A stretch of DNA of 9,041 nt, from NCBI GenBank assembly GCA_013139905.1, contig WSZW01000147.1, positions 1-9,041 on the forward strand. The letters run 5' to 3'. How positions within the stretch are numbered: the stretch's first letter is position 1; each line of letters opens with the position of its first letter. The notes beneath the pieces were generated by a model. The model ran no database searches. It was not told the origin of the DNA and saw only the letters and a list, made by a program, of their open reading frames with translations. Below, in pieces: positions 1 to 6,169 of this stretch. Made by a program: the position numbers and the translations under genes. The stretch is from an archaeon (GTDB lineage: Archaea > EX4484-52 > B79-G9).

Positions 1-99
1 TGTGATTGTTGTGTCTACGTGGTTTATGTTACAGTGTGGACACATGTTTACCCATTCTGGGTATCTGGTATCATATTGTTTTTGTGTTACTGTGATCAT
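1..99 (-). CDS. Partial small zinc-ribbon-like protein (N-terminus only)
   Basis: This reading frame runs off the left edge. It starts at ATG 99, preceded by a good Shine-Dalgarno (AGGTGA, 5 nt before the ATG), about 20 nt after the primase stop, so it is probably the next gene of the same operon. The visible 33 residues begin MITVTQKQYDTRYPEW and then show Cys-Pro-His-Cys (CPHC), the first half of a zinc-ribbon or zinc-finger knuckle. The rest is outside the window. The function is unknown; a small metal-binding or nucleic-acid-binding protein is the natural guess. Confidence 0.7.
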   Translation of the reverse strand, partial: MITVTQKQYDTRYPEWVNMCPHCNINHVDTTIT

Positions 100-116
100 T
101 ATTCACCTATATACAT

Positions 117-3100
117 TTATAAAATCCATCCTTGTTTATTCAACTGTTCGACATGATTCTTGACTCTGGTAGCTTCTGACTTCCACACAGGATTCACTTG
201 TACAAATTCATATGTAAAATCAGCAGAATCTACAATAGATGTCATAGAATAGTTTGCACGTTTGAAATCTGTTAAATGTTTTATTAATTGTTTCTGTGCT
301 GTTTCTGGTATATCTGGGGTGTTTTCATGGTAAATCTGGTCTTTACCGTCCATTTTACTACCCTGTTTACCTTGTGTATTCGCTATCGGGCTAGACGCAT
401 TTACCGATTTACCCTGTTTACCGCTTTCCACACAGACATTATTATTTTCAACAACAGTACCTATGTTACCTTTACCTTTTACACTGTGTGTATATAATAT
501 ATATTTAGGTAATATAGTAAATAGGGGTAATTCGGTAGTGTTTTTGCTGGGTAAATCCAAGGTAAACGCCGGGTAAACACCTAAATATGCTTCTTCCGCT
601 CCTTCTTTTAAGGTAACAACCTGTTCGAAGTTCTCAAACGGATTAAAATTATGCAACGAACATACATTTTTTTGTACTGTGGTTTCATCGTCGGTTTTGA
701 CACTTTGTTTTTCTACGATAAGGCCGGGTACTTTGTGTATCAATCCGGAATCGCTATTTCCTTTCCCGTTTATGATTTGGCTTATTCTCCCCTTACTGAC
801 ACCCATTGATCTTTGCAATTGATCATAATCAAGTTCTCCTGTACTGTTCAATAAATTACAAAACCGAAGTTCTATATCTGTTAACTTTGCACCTTGGTTT
901 TTAGCTCGCCCTACGTACAATTCCTTTGCGTCGTTGAAGTCATCAATGTTTGATATCAACTCATTGTTTTCTGTCTTATATCGCTGTCTATGCCGCAGTA
1001 TAGTAAACGCTCTTAAAATATCGGCGAAAATTAAAAAGTTGCGCCTATTCGATGTGTCAATCCAATCAATATCATCTGCATAAGGCACCACCACTGTATA
1101 CAATTGTTGTTTGATGTCATCAATAATACATCTACAAATTTCAACATCTTTATTTTCAGGCAAACCTGCAACCCCTGTTTTTAATTTGTTACGCTGAAAT
1201 TCAAATACTGATCCATCCTGTTTTTCAGATTCATCTATCCCACCACCGAACTGCCGGTTTAACAATTGAATGCTTTGGTCGTCGTCTACAGAAGTCAACC
1301 ACCATGATATCCTTGGTGGAATATACAATTCCTTTACATCTAGATTTTTGTCGAGTGTTGTGTAATTATCTCCTTCCTGGAAATTTGATGTTGATCGTTT
1401 TATAATCCCTTCAAGCGTTTCGGACAAATCAACATCGTCTGAAAATACCACTGCGCCTTCGGGGATATCCATATAATAAATTGCCCGATCTGATAAAGTG
1501 GTATTGAATTTATATTTTTCTGGTATCAGATGCATCATTGCTTTACAGCAGTGTGTCTTTCCCTTTCCACTGTCACCAGATACCTTTGGATGAATACCGT
1601 CACTGTTTAGTACAGACTGGATGCCTATTGACACAAGCAACGCCCTTGCAAGTGGTTCATCACCGACATGTATTGCTGCGTGTGTATCTATTATTTTTTT
1701 TACTGGATCACCGGTATATATTATTTTCCTGGCAGCATCTATGATATCGTCTGGTATCTCTCTTTCTTGTTCGTCTGGTTGTTTTTCTTTGATATCATAT
1801 TTCTCTTTTATTGCCTTTTCCTTGGCATCTGCTTTCATCTCTGATATCAATTCAGTGATTATCTTAGATGAAAAACCAAAATGTTTTTTTATGTGGTTCT
1901 CAATGAATGCAGTTTTATATGATGTTCCATTTCCATTTAGCCGGTTTTTAATGAATTCCGTTGCCACCGGGATATTATCAAGCGGCTCATTTGAAACATC
2001 TGTATTTTCTAGCCTTGTAACTATCAGTGGTTTTGAATTCTTTATCAAAGTTTTGAACTCGTCTGCATCATGTCTTTTTAGATATTCAGCCAAATCTATT
2101 TTGTCTACATTATCTATATCCGGCAGCTCGATAATTCGAACATTTGTTCCTTTGTTATATAGGAAATCAGCTGTATCGGTTGCGCCATCTCTTCCGGCAT
2201 CATCGTTGTCATTACAAATGATAACATGTTTCATGCCATCTACTAACGTGGCAGCTCGTTCAATCTCGTTTTTTTTAAAACGAACGGTGACCGGGCTTAT
2301 ACACGGTTCCCCGGACTGCATTGTCATTATACAGTCTGTGACTCCTTCGGTGATGATACAATAATCTTTTCCTCTAATCGAATCGATACCATAAAAATGC
2401 TCATTGGATATCAAATCACTTATGTACTGGCGAGTCTCTTTTTTGGTCAGTTGTTTTTTATATTTTGATTTTTCAAATTCATTTTCTGGCGTCCATTCTG
2501 TTTTTCTTGCAATTGAATATACAACTTTTCCACTTTTCCAATATGGAAATATTATACGCCCTTGGTAGAATGATTTTATTCCGTCTCGTGTTTTAATCAA
2601 AAAACCAGTTTTCAATAAATCTTCTTTGTGAAACAATCCATCGAAAACAGCACATAGATTTTCATCCACAGGAGCAAACCCTATGTGCAATCTATCTATG
2701 GTTTCGTCTGTGATTCCCCACTTATCTGTAATATATTTTCGGTGTTCGTCTGTTAAGCAGTTATGATAATGTTCTGCAACTGCGGTTGTTGTCGTGAAAA
2801 TGTTGTTTGCTTCAATATTGACTTTGATATTTGAATTGTCAAGTGTTACTCCTGCCATTTCTGCTGCCGTCTTGAGTATGGTGGGAAAATCTGTGATAAT
2901 ATCTAGGTTTTCAACATATGCAATCCAGTTGAATACGTCCCCATTTGCATCACTTGCCCAATCGTTAAAAATCTGTTGATTACGATCTACGTTCAAGGAC
3001 CTACCAGATTTACTACCGGCCTGGGTTGCACCGACATATTGCCCTCCACCGACATTTTTAAGATTTGTGGTTTCTCCGATTACATCAACTATATCCAGTT

Positions 3101-3143
3101 TTTCTTTAATAAAATCTATTTCAGAGCGGTTATTAATAGTCAT
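117..3143 (-). CDS. DnaG-type TOPRIM primase fused to a P-loop helicase-like ATPase (1008 aa)
   Basis: Likely primase-helicase for replication of the element. Residues about 5-80 align by eye with the DnaG N-terminal CHC2 domain (DIVDVIGE near 18-24, NGDVFNWIAY near 67-76), but the zinc ligands are missing. Residues 120-255 resemble the DnaG catalytic N-lobe (HIGFAP, QGRIIFPYW). Residues 258-345 are a TOPRIM domain, with EGVTD at 266-270 and the acidic NDNDDAG at 311-317. The C-terminal half carries a Walker A, GDSGKGKT (523-530), a probable Walker B, VVFSDDVD (565-572), and a winged-helix-like stretch near 755-795. Residues about 850-945 are low complexity and rich in Gly-Lys. The start overlaps the upstream stop (ATGA) and follows a near-perfect SD, GTGATCC. 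The substrate and polymerase activity are inferred from the family, not shown. Confidence 0.88.
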   Translation of the reverse strand: MTINNRSEIDFIKEKLDIVDVIGETTNLKNVGGGQYVGATQAGSKSGRSLNVDRNQQIFNDWASDANGDVFNWIAYVENLDIITDFPTILKTAAEMAGVTLDNSNIKVNIEANNIFTTTTAVAEHYHNCLTDEHRKYITDKWGITDETIDRLHIGFAPVDENLCAVFDGLFHKEDLLKTGFLIKTRDGIKSFYQGRIIFPYWKSGKVVYSIARKTEWTPENEFEKSKYKKQLTKKETRQYISDLISNEHFYGIDSIRGKDYCIITEGVTDCIMTMQSGEPCISPVTVRFKKNEIERAATLVDGMKHVIICNDNDDAGRDGATDTADFLYNKGTNVRIIELPDIDNVDKIDLAEYLKRHDADEFKTLIKNSKPLIVTRLENTDVSNEPLDNIPVATEFIKNRLNGNGTSYKTAFIENHIKKHFGFSSKIITELISEMKADAKEKAIKEKYDIKEKQPDEQEREIPDDIIDAARKIIYTGDPVKKIIDTHAAIHVGDEPLARALLVSIGIQSVLNSDGIHPKVSGDSGKGKTHCCKAMMHLIPEKYKFNTTLSDRAIYYMDIPEGAVVFSDDVDLSETLEGIIKRSTSNFQEGDNYTTLDKNLDVKELYIPPRISWWLTSVDDDQSIQLLNRQFGGGIDESEKQDGSVFEFQRNKLKTGVAGLPENKDVEICRCIIDDIKQQLYTVVVPYADDIDWIDTSNRRNFLIFADILRAFTILRHRQRYKTENNELISNIDDFNDAKELYVGRAKNQGAKLTDIELRFCNLLNSTGELDYDQLQRSMGVSKGRISQIINGKGNSDSGLIHKVPGLIVEKQSVKTDDETTVQKNVCSLHNFNPFENFEQVVTLKEGAEEAYLGVYPAFTLDLPSKNTTELPLFTILPKYILYTHSVKGKGNIGTVVENNNVCVESGKQGKSVNASSPIANTQGKQGSKMDGKDQIYHENTPDIPETAQKQLIKHLTDFKRANYSMTSIVDSADFTYEFVQVNPVWKSEATRVKNHVEQLNKQGWIL
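329..577. repeat. Clustered GGTAAA/TTTACC motifs (iteron-like)
   Basis: Ten exact copies of the hexamer lie in 249 bp. Read on the plus strand, TTTACC is at 342, 366, 400, 408, 417 and 471, and GGTAAA is at 329, 550, 561 and 572. One more TTTACC is at 47. Several extend to GGTAAAC, and two share GGTAAACAGGGTA. The motifs fall in different reading frames of the primase gene: some read Gly-Lys, one reads Ser-Val-Asn, and others read Val-Tyr-Pro, Phe-Thr or Leu-Pro. Protein repetition therefore does not explain the whole cluster. Iterons for replication initiation or partition are one explanation. No binding protein is identified. Confidence 0.55.
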
Positions 3144-3751
3144 TCTGGATCACTTGTCCCAACAATTTTATGAACAAAAACAGGGGTTGAATATATTCTC
3201 TTTAACACGTCTTCTGCTTTTACGAAATAAATATTATATGGCATAGACGCATAAACTCTATTCCAATCCGGCCCGTGTTTATTTACGATCTCAATTGCAA
3301 ATCTAACATTTCCTTTCCAGAAGGCAGCTATATCATGCACAACCGAACCATTAAAATCAAAATCATCACAATTTGAACATTTACAATACCCATTTCCGTT
3401 GTTTAACCTATGGCCTTCTGCGGATTTTCTACATATGAACTCAGGGTTTGTCATATATCCTCCACACGGATCTTGTGGTGAACCAATGTGATCAAATCCA
3501 CACCAATCATTCCATTTACAAAAAATACAGTTAAATGGAATAATAGTATTCATACATCCAAATTCATCAGGATAATATCCTCCGTGTGTAGGAAACTCCA
3601 TTAATACACATTCTGATCGGTAATCATCTCTTGAAATTAAACCAATAAATCCTTCTGTTCCGTTTGACAGCTTATATTCAAAACCAGACTTCTCTTCTAT
3701 CTCTTTATACAGAAGTTCCTTGGCCATTTTGTGTAAGTAAGATTCTACCAT
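3140..3751 (-). CDS. Cys-rich protein of unknown function, possibly CoiA/nuclease-like (203 aa)
   Basis: The ATG at 3751 is preferred because GGTGTGA lies 5 nt before it. A GTG three codons upstream (3760) has no SD of its own. The middle holds a Cys/His-rich cluster (CIFCKWNDWC, then DPCGGY, then CRKSAEGH, then CKCSNC), enough ligands for two zinc sites. After it comes FAIEIVNKHGPDW and, further on, a strand-like NIYFVKAEDVL. The Zn-cluster plus 'AIEI..-KH' layout recalls CoiA-like PD-(D/E)XK proteins, but that resemblance is by eye only. The stop overlaps the primase start by 4 bp (ATGA), so the two are translationally coupled and may act together in replication or DNA processing. Confidence 0.8.
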   Translation of the reverse strand: MVESYLHKMAKELLYKEIEEKSGFEYKLSNGTEGFIGLISRDDYRSECVLMEFPTHGGYYPDEFGCMNTIIPFNCIFCKWNDWCGFDHIGSPQDPCGGYMTNPEFICRKSAEGHRLNNGNGYCKCSNCDDFDFNGSVVHDIAAFWKGNVRFAIEIVNKHGPDWNRVYASMPYNIYFVKAEDVLKRIYSTPVFVHKIVGTSDPE

Positions 3752-3814
3752 GTTACTCACACCAACAAATTTAAATAATAATAAAACAAAATAAGTATTG
3801 GTTCTGTCGAATCT

Positions 3815-3822
3815 CTTTTATA
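3815..3822 (-). promoter_or_regulatory. Candidate TATA box for the primase operon
   Basis: The minus strand reads TATAAAAG here, about 65 bp before the ATG at 3751. An archaeal start site about 25 bp downstream would leave a leader of roughly 40 nt containing the SD. The box touches an imperfect hairpin (3821-3842) between the RHH gene and this one. It is inferred from sequence only; read-through from the RHH gene is an alternative. Confidence 0.4.
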
Positions 3823-3842
3823 CCCTGCCTGCCAGCGGGGTA
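3821..3842. other. Imperfect inverted repeat between the RHH gene and the primase operon
   Basis: TACCC and GGGTA arms, with an inner CTG/CAG pairing, flank a short loop. There is no T-run after it on the minus strand, so it is not a classical intrinsic terminator for the RHH gene. It abuts the TATA-like box and could be a protein site or an mRNA hairpin. Confidence 0.35.
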
Positions 3843-3850
3843 CACCCAAT

Positions 3851-3991
3851 TTATCCAATTATCCCACCACCCTGTTTCATCTCGTTCTTCATGAGTTCAC
3901 TTATTGCAGTGGACCGCTTAACAATACCAATGTGTTCATCAAACCGTTCCAGTAATTCATCATCAATGTAAATAGTGGTTCTTTGTGCCAT
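3851..3991 (-). CDS. Ribbon-helix-helix (CopG/Arc-type) DNA-binding protein, 46 aa
   Basis: The protein begins MAQRTTIYIDDELLERFDEHIG, a typical RHH start: a short beta-strand with alternating residues (RTTIYID) followed by an amphipathic helix. The second helix is KRSTAISELMKNEMKQ. The length matches the smallest RHH repressors, which bind DNA as dimers of paired beta-strands. It is monocistronic, or first in its unit, between the terminator at 4098-4131 and the primase operon. An upstream TATA box and an overlapping palindrome suggest it represses its own promoter, and perhaps the neighbouring units. The fold call is strong; the regulatory targets are inference. Confidence 0.82.
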   Translation of the reverse strand: MAQRTTIYIDDELLERFDEHIGIVKRSTAISELMKNEMKQGGGIIG

Positions 3992-3996
3992 GATAA

Positions 3997-4008
3997 CATA
4001 CCTGTATG
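3997..4008. promoter_or_regulatory. Palindromic operator candidate upstream of the RHH gene
   Basis: CATAC-AG-GTATG on the minus strand is a perfect 5-bp inverted repeat with a 2-bp spacer. It starts 5 bp before the RHH start codon and about 20 bp downstream of the TATA box, so it overlaps the expected transcription start and the AGG that would serve as a weak SD. That placement suits autorepression. Confidence 0.45.
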
Positions 4009-4017
4009 CTATTAAAC

Positions 4018-4026
4018 TATATAATA
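4018..4026 (-). promoter_or_regulatory. TATA box of the RHH gene
   Basis: The minus strand reads TATTATATA, centred about 31 bp upstream of the ATG at 3991. An archaeal start about 25 bp downstream would fall inside the CATAC/GTATG palindrome, giving a very short leader. It could be read as a bacterial -10-like element, but no convincing -35 is seen. Confidence 0.5.
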
Positions 4027-4097
4027 CTTCCTACAACCCACCACCACAACCATATTGCTAACCACAGCAAAGTGTTATCCGCTGTTGTTTATTATAC

Positions 4098-4131
4098 AAA
4101 AAAAAGAAATGCGCCGCTCTTCAGAACGGCG
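4098..4131 (-). terminator. Hairpin plus T8 terminator closing the small-gene operon
   Basis: A stem of 8-9 bp (GCCGTTCT / AGAGCGGC on the minus strand, one G-U pair) with a 2-nt loop is followed by GCATTTC and eight Ts. It lies about 35 bp after the stop at 4164 and before the RHH promoter, so it ends the long unit that starts at 8425. Confidence 0.75.
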
Positions 4132-4162
4132 ATGATTTACTTCGTGCTAGCACCGCACATGC
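4098..4162 (-). repeat. Repeat I: degenerate element ending in the terminator
   Basis: After the stop at 4164 the minus strand reads GCATG..GGTGCTAGCAC..AAGT, close to the leader of repeat A (GCATAGGTGCTAGCTCAAGT). The P2 arm is missing, and a P3-like hairpin follows. The hairpin ends GGCGCAT and then runs into TTTCTTTTTTTT, where full copies have GGAGCATGACTAA. I read it as a shortened relative of the repeats below that serves as the end of the transcription unit. Confidence 0.4.
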
Positions 4163-4163
4163 G

Positions 4164-4325
4164 TTACCCATCGATTATCATATATGCCATAACATTCTGC
4201 ATTATACATTTCTGTGAACAAAACCTATAATCTTTATATTCTACACTCTCTGGTATTAATAAATTATACTGATCACGCCACGATCTTCTTGATTTAATTT
4301 CTTTTCCACATTCAAAACACTTCAT
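4164..4325 (-). CDS. Small C2C2 zinc-finger protein (53 aa)
   Basis: ATG 4325 follows AAAGGTGAT, an excellent SD, at 5 nt spacing. The protein begins MKCFECGKEIKSRRSW and later has CSQKC, giving a CxxC...CxxxC treble-clef or zinc-finger arrangement about 30 residues apart, similar to MYM/TRASH-type small fingers. It is the last gene before the terminator at 4098 and follows repeat G. No enzymatic motif is present; a role in DNA/RNA or protein binding is inference. Confidence 0.75.
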   Translation of the reverse strand: MKCFECGKEIKSRRSWRDQYNLLIPESVEYKDYRFCSQKCIMQNVMAYMIIDG

Positions 4326-4347
4326 GTTTTATCACCTTTACTTATTA

Positions 4348-4428
4348 TTCATGTGCAATCTTAGTCATGCCCCTGCTTTCTAAGCAGGGGTTGGGCGGTC
4401 CGTCGCTGGCGCCCGTGACTGGACTTAT
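4348..4428 (-). repeat. Structured repeat G (short P2)
   Basis: The core 4363-4420 is closed by P1 (AGTCA/TGACT). P2 is shortened to a GGGCG/CGCCC stem. P3 is CCCCTGCTT-AGA-AAGCAGGGG, followed by GCATGACTAAG. Its leader contains ATAAGT, as in D and F. The 5' end meets the stop of the zinc-ribbon gene, and the next gene's SD lies 3' of it. Confidence 0.6.
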
Positions 4429-4571
4429 TTACATACCAAACATTTACAATCATATGGGTGTGTAAATGTTATATCAGATGATTTACACTCTGGACATTTA
4501 ATTACATTACCTGAAATAAACATTTCATCGGTGCCCTTAAATCCACAGTCTGTACACAATTTTATATTCAT
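4425..4571 (-). CDS. Small zinc-ribbon protein (48 aa)
   Basis: MNIKLCTDCGF...VIKCPECKS...DCKCLVCK: three CxxC knuckles (CTDC, CPEC, CLVC) plus one extra Cys, a classical two-knuckle zinc ribbon with an additional CxxC at the C-terminus. ATG 4571 is preceded by GGTAAGAT and overlaps the stop of a 12-codon frame. Its stop is a few bases before repeat G. A role as a small transcription or adaptor protein is possible but not demonstrable here. Confidence 0.72.
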   Translation of the reverse strand: MNIKLCTDCGFKGTDEMFISGNVIKCPECKSSDITFTHPYDCKCLVCK

Positions 4572-4606
4572 TTTATCTTACCCCAATAACATTTATCTGT
4601 ATCCAT
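4568..4606 (-). CDS. Possible 12-codon ORF bridging two small genes
   Basis: The frame MDTDKCYWGKIK lies between the 35-aa gene and the zinc-ribbon gene. GGAGTGA stands 5 nt before its ATG, and its stop overlaps the next ATG (ATGA). That is the arrangement of a translationally coupled mini-gene, but at this size chance is quite possible. Confidence 0.25.
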   Translation of the reverse strand: MDTDKCYWGKIK

Positions 4607-4611
4607 TACTT

Positions 4612-4719
4612 TCACTCCACGTGTTCTTTTTGTCCATCTTTCATATATTTGTATAATAACACCAAACCCATACTAAGTAGCACAACATCTACTGTAACAG
4701 CTATTTCGTAATGATTCAT
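4612..4719 (-). CDS. Single-pass membrane micro-protein (35 aa)
   Basis: The ATG at 4719 has a strong SD (AAGGAG, 5 nt spacing). The protein is a short N-terminal head (MNHYEI), one hydrophobic helix of about 18-20 residues (VTVDVVLLSMGLVLLYKY) and a charged tail ending KDGQKEHVE, so N-out/C-in is likely. It follows repeat A directly. Single-helix micro-proteins are common in archaeal viruses, but this one has no recognisable family. Confidence 0.68.
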   Translation of the reverse strand: MNHYEIAVTVDVVLLSMGLVLLYKYMKDGQKEHVE

Positions 4720-4731
4720 ACTTTCTCCTTA

Positions 4732-4850
4732 TTTCATGCATCATTTTAGTCATGCTCCCTGCTTATAGCAGGGAGTTTTTGCTCACCTTGGCCGGCTATG
4801 CCGTGTCAAGGTTGTGCAAGTGACTTGAGCTAGCACCTATGCAACCATCG
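4732..4850 (-). repeat. Structured repeat A
   Basis: The core 4748-4825 is closed by P1, AGTCA/TGACT. P2 has TTGC/GCAA, then ACCTTG/CAAGGT, then CGGC-ATA-GCCG, with an ACA/GC internal loop. An A5 linker leads to P3 (CTCCCTGC/GCAGGGAG) and GCATGACTAAAATGATGCAT. Its leader, at 4832-4850, carries the 19-mer also found in H and E. The P2 arm is almost identical to that of D. It separates the 65-aa gene from the membrane micro-protein. Confidence 0.75.
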
Positions 4851-4861
4851 GCGAACTAAAA

Positions 4862-5059
4862 TTAAAATTTGACAGATTTTCCACGAACCATTTTCACTCC
4901 ATACAATACTTCAAATTCGCCAGATGACGGCCATCTTGCTTTTGCCCGTTTCAATGCATCAGACTTTGAATATGCTTGAATTCTATATTTGCTTTTACCT
5001 GGCATGTTAGGTTGTAGAAATGAAACCATAAAATCCATTGTGTTTCTTCCTTTAGGCAT
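4862..5059 (-). CDS. Unknown small protein (65 aa)
   Basis: I do not recognise this protein. ATG 5059 has GTGAT 5 nt upstream. It is basic and includes KYRIQAYSKSDALKRAKARWPSSGEFEVLYG, a pattern (beta strand, 'S..dAl..Ak..wp', beta strand) seen in small double-stranded-RNA-binding-like or HicB-like alpha/beta folds, but without diagnostic residues. It lies between repeats B and A as a one-gene cassette. Just after its stop is the 19-mer that forms the coding end of another gene in H. Confidence 0.65.
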   Translation of the reverse strand: MPKGRNTMDFMVSFLQPNMPGKSKYRIQAYSKSDALKRAKARWPSSGEFEVLYGVKMVRGKSVKF

Positions 5060-5086
5060 GATATATCACATCTTTATTGTTTGTTT

Positions 5087-5217
5087 TTATTCATACTTAT
5101 ATTTTTGCATCATCTTAGTCATGCTCCCGCATTCATGCGGGTGTTTTAGTAGCACCAGGCCGCTCTACGGAGCGAGTCTGAGTGCCACTAGTGACTTGTA
5201 GCCAACACCCACGCATT
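5087..5217 (-). repeat. Structured repeat B
   Basis: The core 5117-5196 is closed by P1, AGTCA/TGACT. P2 has TAGT/ACTA, then GCAC(T)CAG/CTGGTGC, an ACT/GC internal loop and CGCTC-CGTA-GAGCG. P3 is CCCGCA-TGAA-TGCGGG. The 3' tail ATAAGTATGAATAAA and the P3 sequence are shared with repeat F, while P2 is not. It follows the stop at 5227. Confidence 0.72.
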
Positions 5218-5226
5218 GTTAGTGTA

Positions 5227-5439
5227 TTAATCAAAATATTCTCCACCAATTTCTATTATTGGTTCATAAATACCATGAGCGAACATTGTTCTATTAATAC
5301 ATCTTATTGAGTGCCGGATTTCTTTTCTAACACGTCTTGCTTTGTGATATCCGTAAAAAGACATACTTGTTATTTTCCAGTGCTCACAATTCCACCACTT
5401 CACTGACATAAATGTCCAATGTCGATATGTTCTGCTCAC
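5227..5439 (-). CDS. Unknown small basic protein (70 aa)
   Basis: The GTG at 5439 is preferred: AGGTG stands 6 nt upstream, formed by the last codons of the preceding gene (AGG TGC TGA). Another GTG at 5448 sits inside that SD. The protein begins MSRTYRHWTFMSVKWWNCEHW. It is rich in Trp, Tyr and Arg, with a basic helix-like segment (KARRVRKEIRHSIRCINR) and an acidic C-terminus (EIGGEYFD). No family is recognised. It is coupled to the 105-aa gene, with no RNA element between them, unlike most other junctions here. Confidence 0.6.
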   Translation of the reverse strand: MSRTYRHWTFMSVKWWNCEHWKITSMSFYGYHKARRVRKEIRHSIRCINRTMFAHGIYEPIIEIGGEYFD

Positions 5440-5441
5440 AA

Positions 5442-5759
5442 TCAGCACCTATGCATCCATCGAGGAGTCACAAACAAATATTTTACACTTTGATGCCTCT
5501 GGACATCTATTGATTCCTTTAATCGGTTTGATAATTCATTATTATCCATATCCAGCCTAAAATATTCTTTACCAAAACTGATTAAATTTGACATGCCTTG
5601 CTCCTCCATTCCAACAATATCACTGTTTTTTTTATTAGGATCCCACATTCTATTCATATCTTCAAACAAAACGAGTAGTTTTTTACACATGTCTTTTTTA
5701 TCTTGTTCTTTTAACCATTGCTTAACATCATCTATTGTTTTAATTTCAAACAATTCCAT
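5442..5759 (-). CDS. Unknown acidic helical protein (105 aa)
   Basis: The true start is taken as ATG 5759 (MELFEIKTIDDVKQWLKEQ). GAGGT lies about 7 nt upstream of it, whereas the longer frame to 5861 would translate through structured repeat C. The product looks mostly alpha-helical and charged, with no Cys pairs or known motif. Its last codons (WMHRC-stop) are the 19-mer found outside coding sequence in repeats A and E, so the C-terminus may have been acquired with a repeat fragment. The next gene starts within a few bases. Confidence 0.65.
   Translation of the reverse strand: MELFEIKTIDDVKQWLKEQDKKDMCKKLLVLFEDMNRMWDPNKKNSDIVGMEEQGMSNLISFGKEYFRLDMDNNELSNRLKESIDVQRHQSVKYLFVTPRWMHRC
5444..5462 (-). 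repeat. Repeat H: orphan leader 19-mer inside a coding end
   Basis: The 19 bp CGATGGATGCATAGGTGCT match the leaders of A (18/19, at 4832-4850) and E (18/19, at 8554-8572). Here the P1-P2-P3 core is absent, and the sequence encodes the WMHRC terminus while supplying the SD for the next gene. Confidence 0.6.
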
Positions 5760-5773
5760 ACTTTCAACCTCTT

Positions 5774-5867
5774 TTTCATGCATCATTTTAGTCATGCTCC
5801 CGGATTCACCCGGGTGTTTTTGTAGCACATGGACAATCTTTGATTGTTCATGTTGCCACAAGTGACT
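5774..5867 (-). repeat. Structured repeat C
   Basis: The core is 5790-5867. P1 extends to TTAGTCA/TGACTAA, the longest in the family. P2 has TTGT/ACAA, then CA(A)CATG/CATGTG and ACAATC-AAA-GATTGT, so its stems share structure but hardly any sequence with the others. P3 is CCCGG/CCGGG. The stop codon TAG of the upstream gene lies inside P1. Confidence 0.72.
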
Positions 5868-6147
5868 AATCTACGGCTCGACATCTGTTTTTCAGCATAA
5901 TCTTGATTCTATCTTCAATTAGATTAGCTACTTTAGATGAATTAATGTGTTGTTCTCCATCACAAAAGCTTATAGTAGTATTTTTTTTTATAATTTTTTT
6001 AATGTCGTTGCTTAGTTTGGGGTCATATCCACATTCCTTACATTGTAGTTGATAATTATACTGAGTATATTCATCCCACCCACTCACATATTTTTTATAT
6101 ATATTTCCACACAGATCACACGTGCCGTCTTCTTTTGTTTCTGACAT
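5866..6147 (-). CDS. Zinc-ribbon protein with helical tail (93 aa)
   Basis: ATG 6147 follows GAGGTG at 7-9 nt. The N-terminal half has CDLC (residues 10-13) and CKEC about 25 residues later, a treble-clef or zinc-ribbon pair. The rest is a charged helical region (SNDIKKIIKKN, then VANLIEDRIKIMLKNR). It lies between repeats D and C, and its TAG stop forms part of the P1 stem of C. Nothing shows a specific function; zinc-dependent nucleic-acid or protein binding is likely. Confidence 0.72.
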   Translation of the reverse strand: MSETKEDGTCDLCGNIYKKYVSGWDEYTQYNYQLQCKECGYDPKLSNDIKKIIKKNTTISFCDGEQHINSSKVANLIEDRIKIMLKNRCRAVD

Positions 6148-6169
6148 ATTATTTACACCTCATATTATT

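Noticed and set aside
1621..2364. 247-codon open frame on the plus strand
   Set aside because: It is antisense to conserved primase domains (Walker A and TOPRIM) and has no SD. It is a shadow frame of the primase gene.
4006..4230. 74-codon plus-strand frame across the RHH promoter and terminator
   Set aside because: It overlaps a terminator, the end of the 53-aa gene and a promoter, and it has no SD.
4732..4850. Hammerhead or other known self-cleaving ribozyme
   Set aside because: There is no CUGANGA...GAAA core in any copy, and I see no twister, pistol or HDV-type consensus. Cleavage activity cannot be excluded without assay.
5760..5861. N-terminal extension of the 105-aa protein
   Set aside because: It would translate through repeat C (P2 and P3), and a better SD and ATG exist at 5759.
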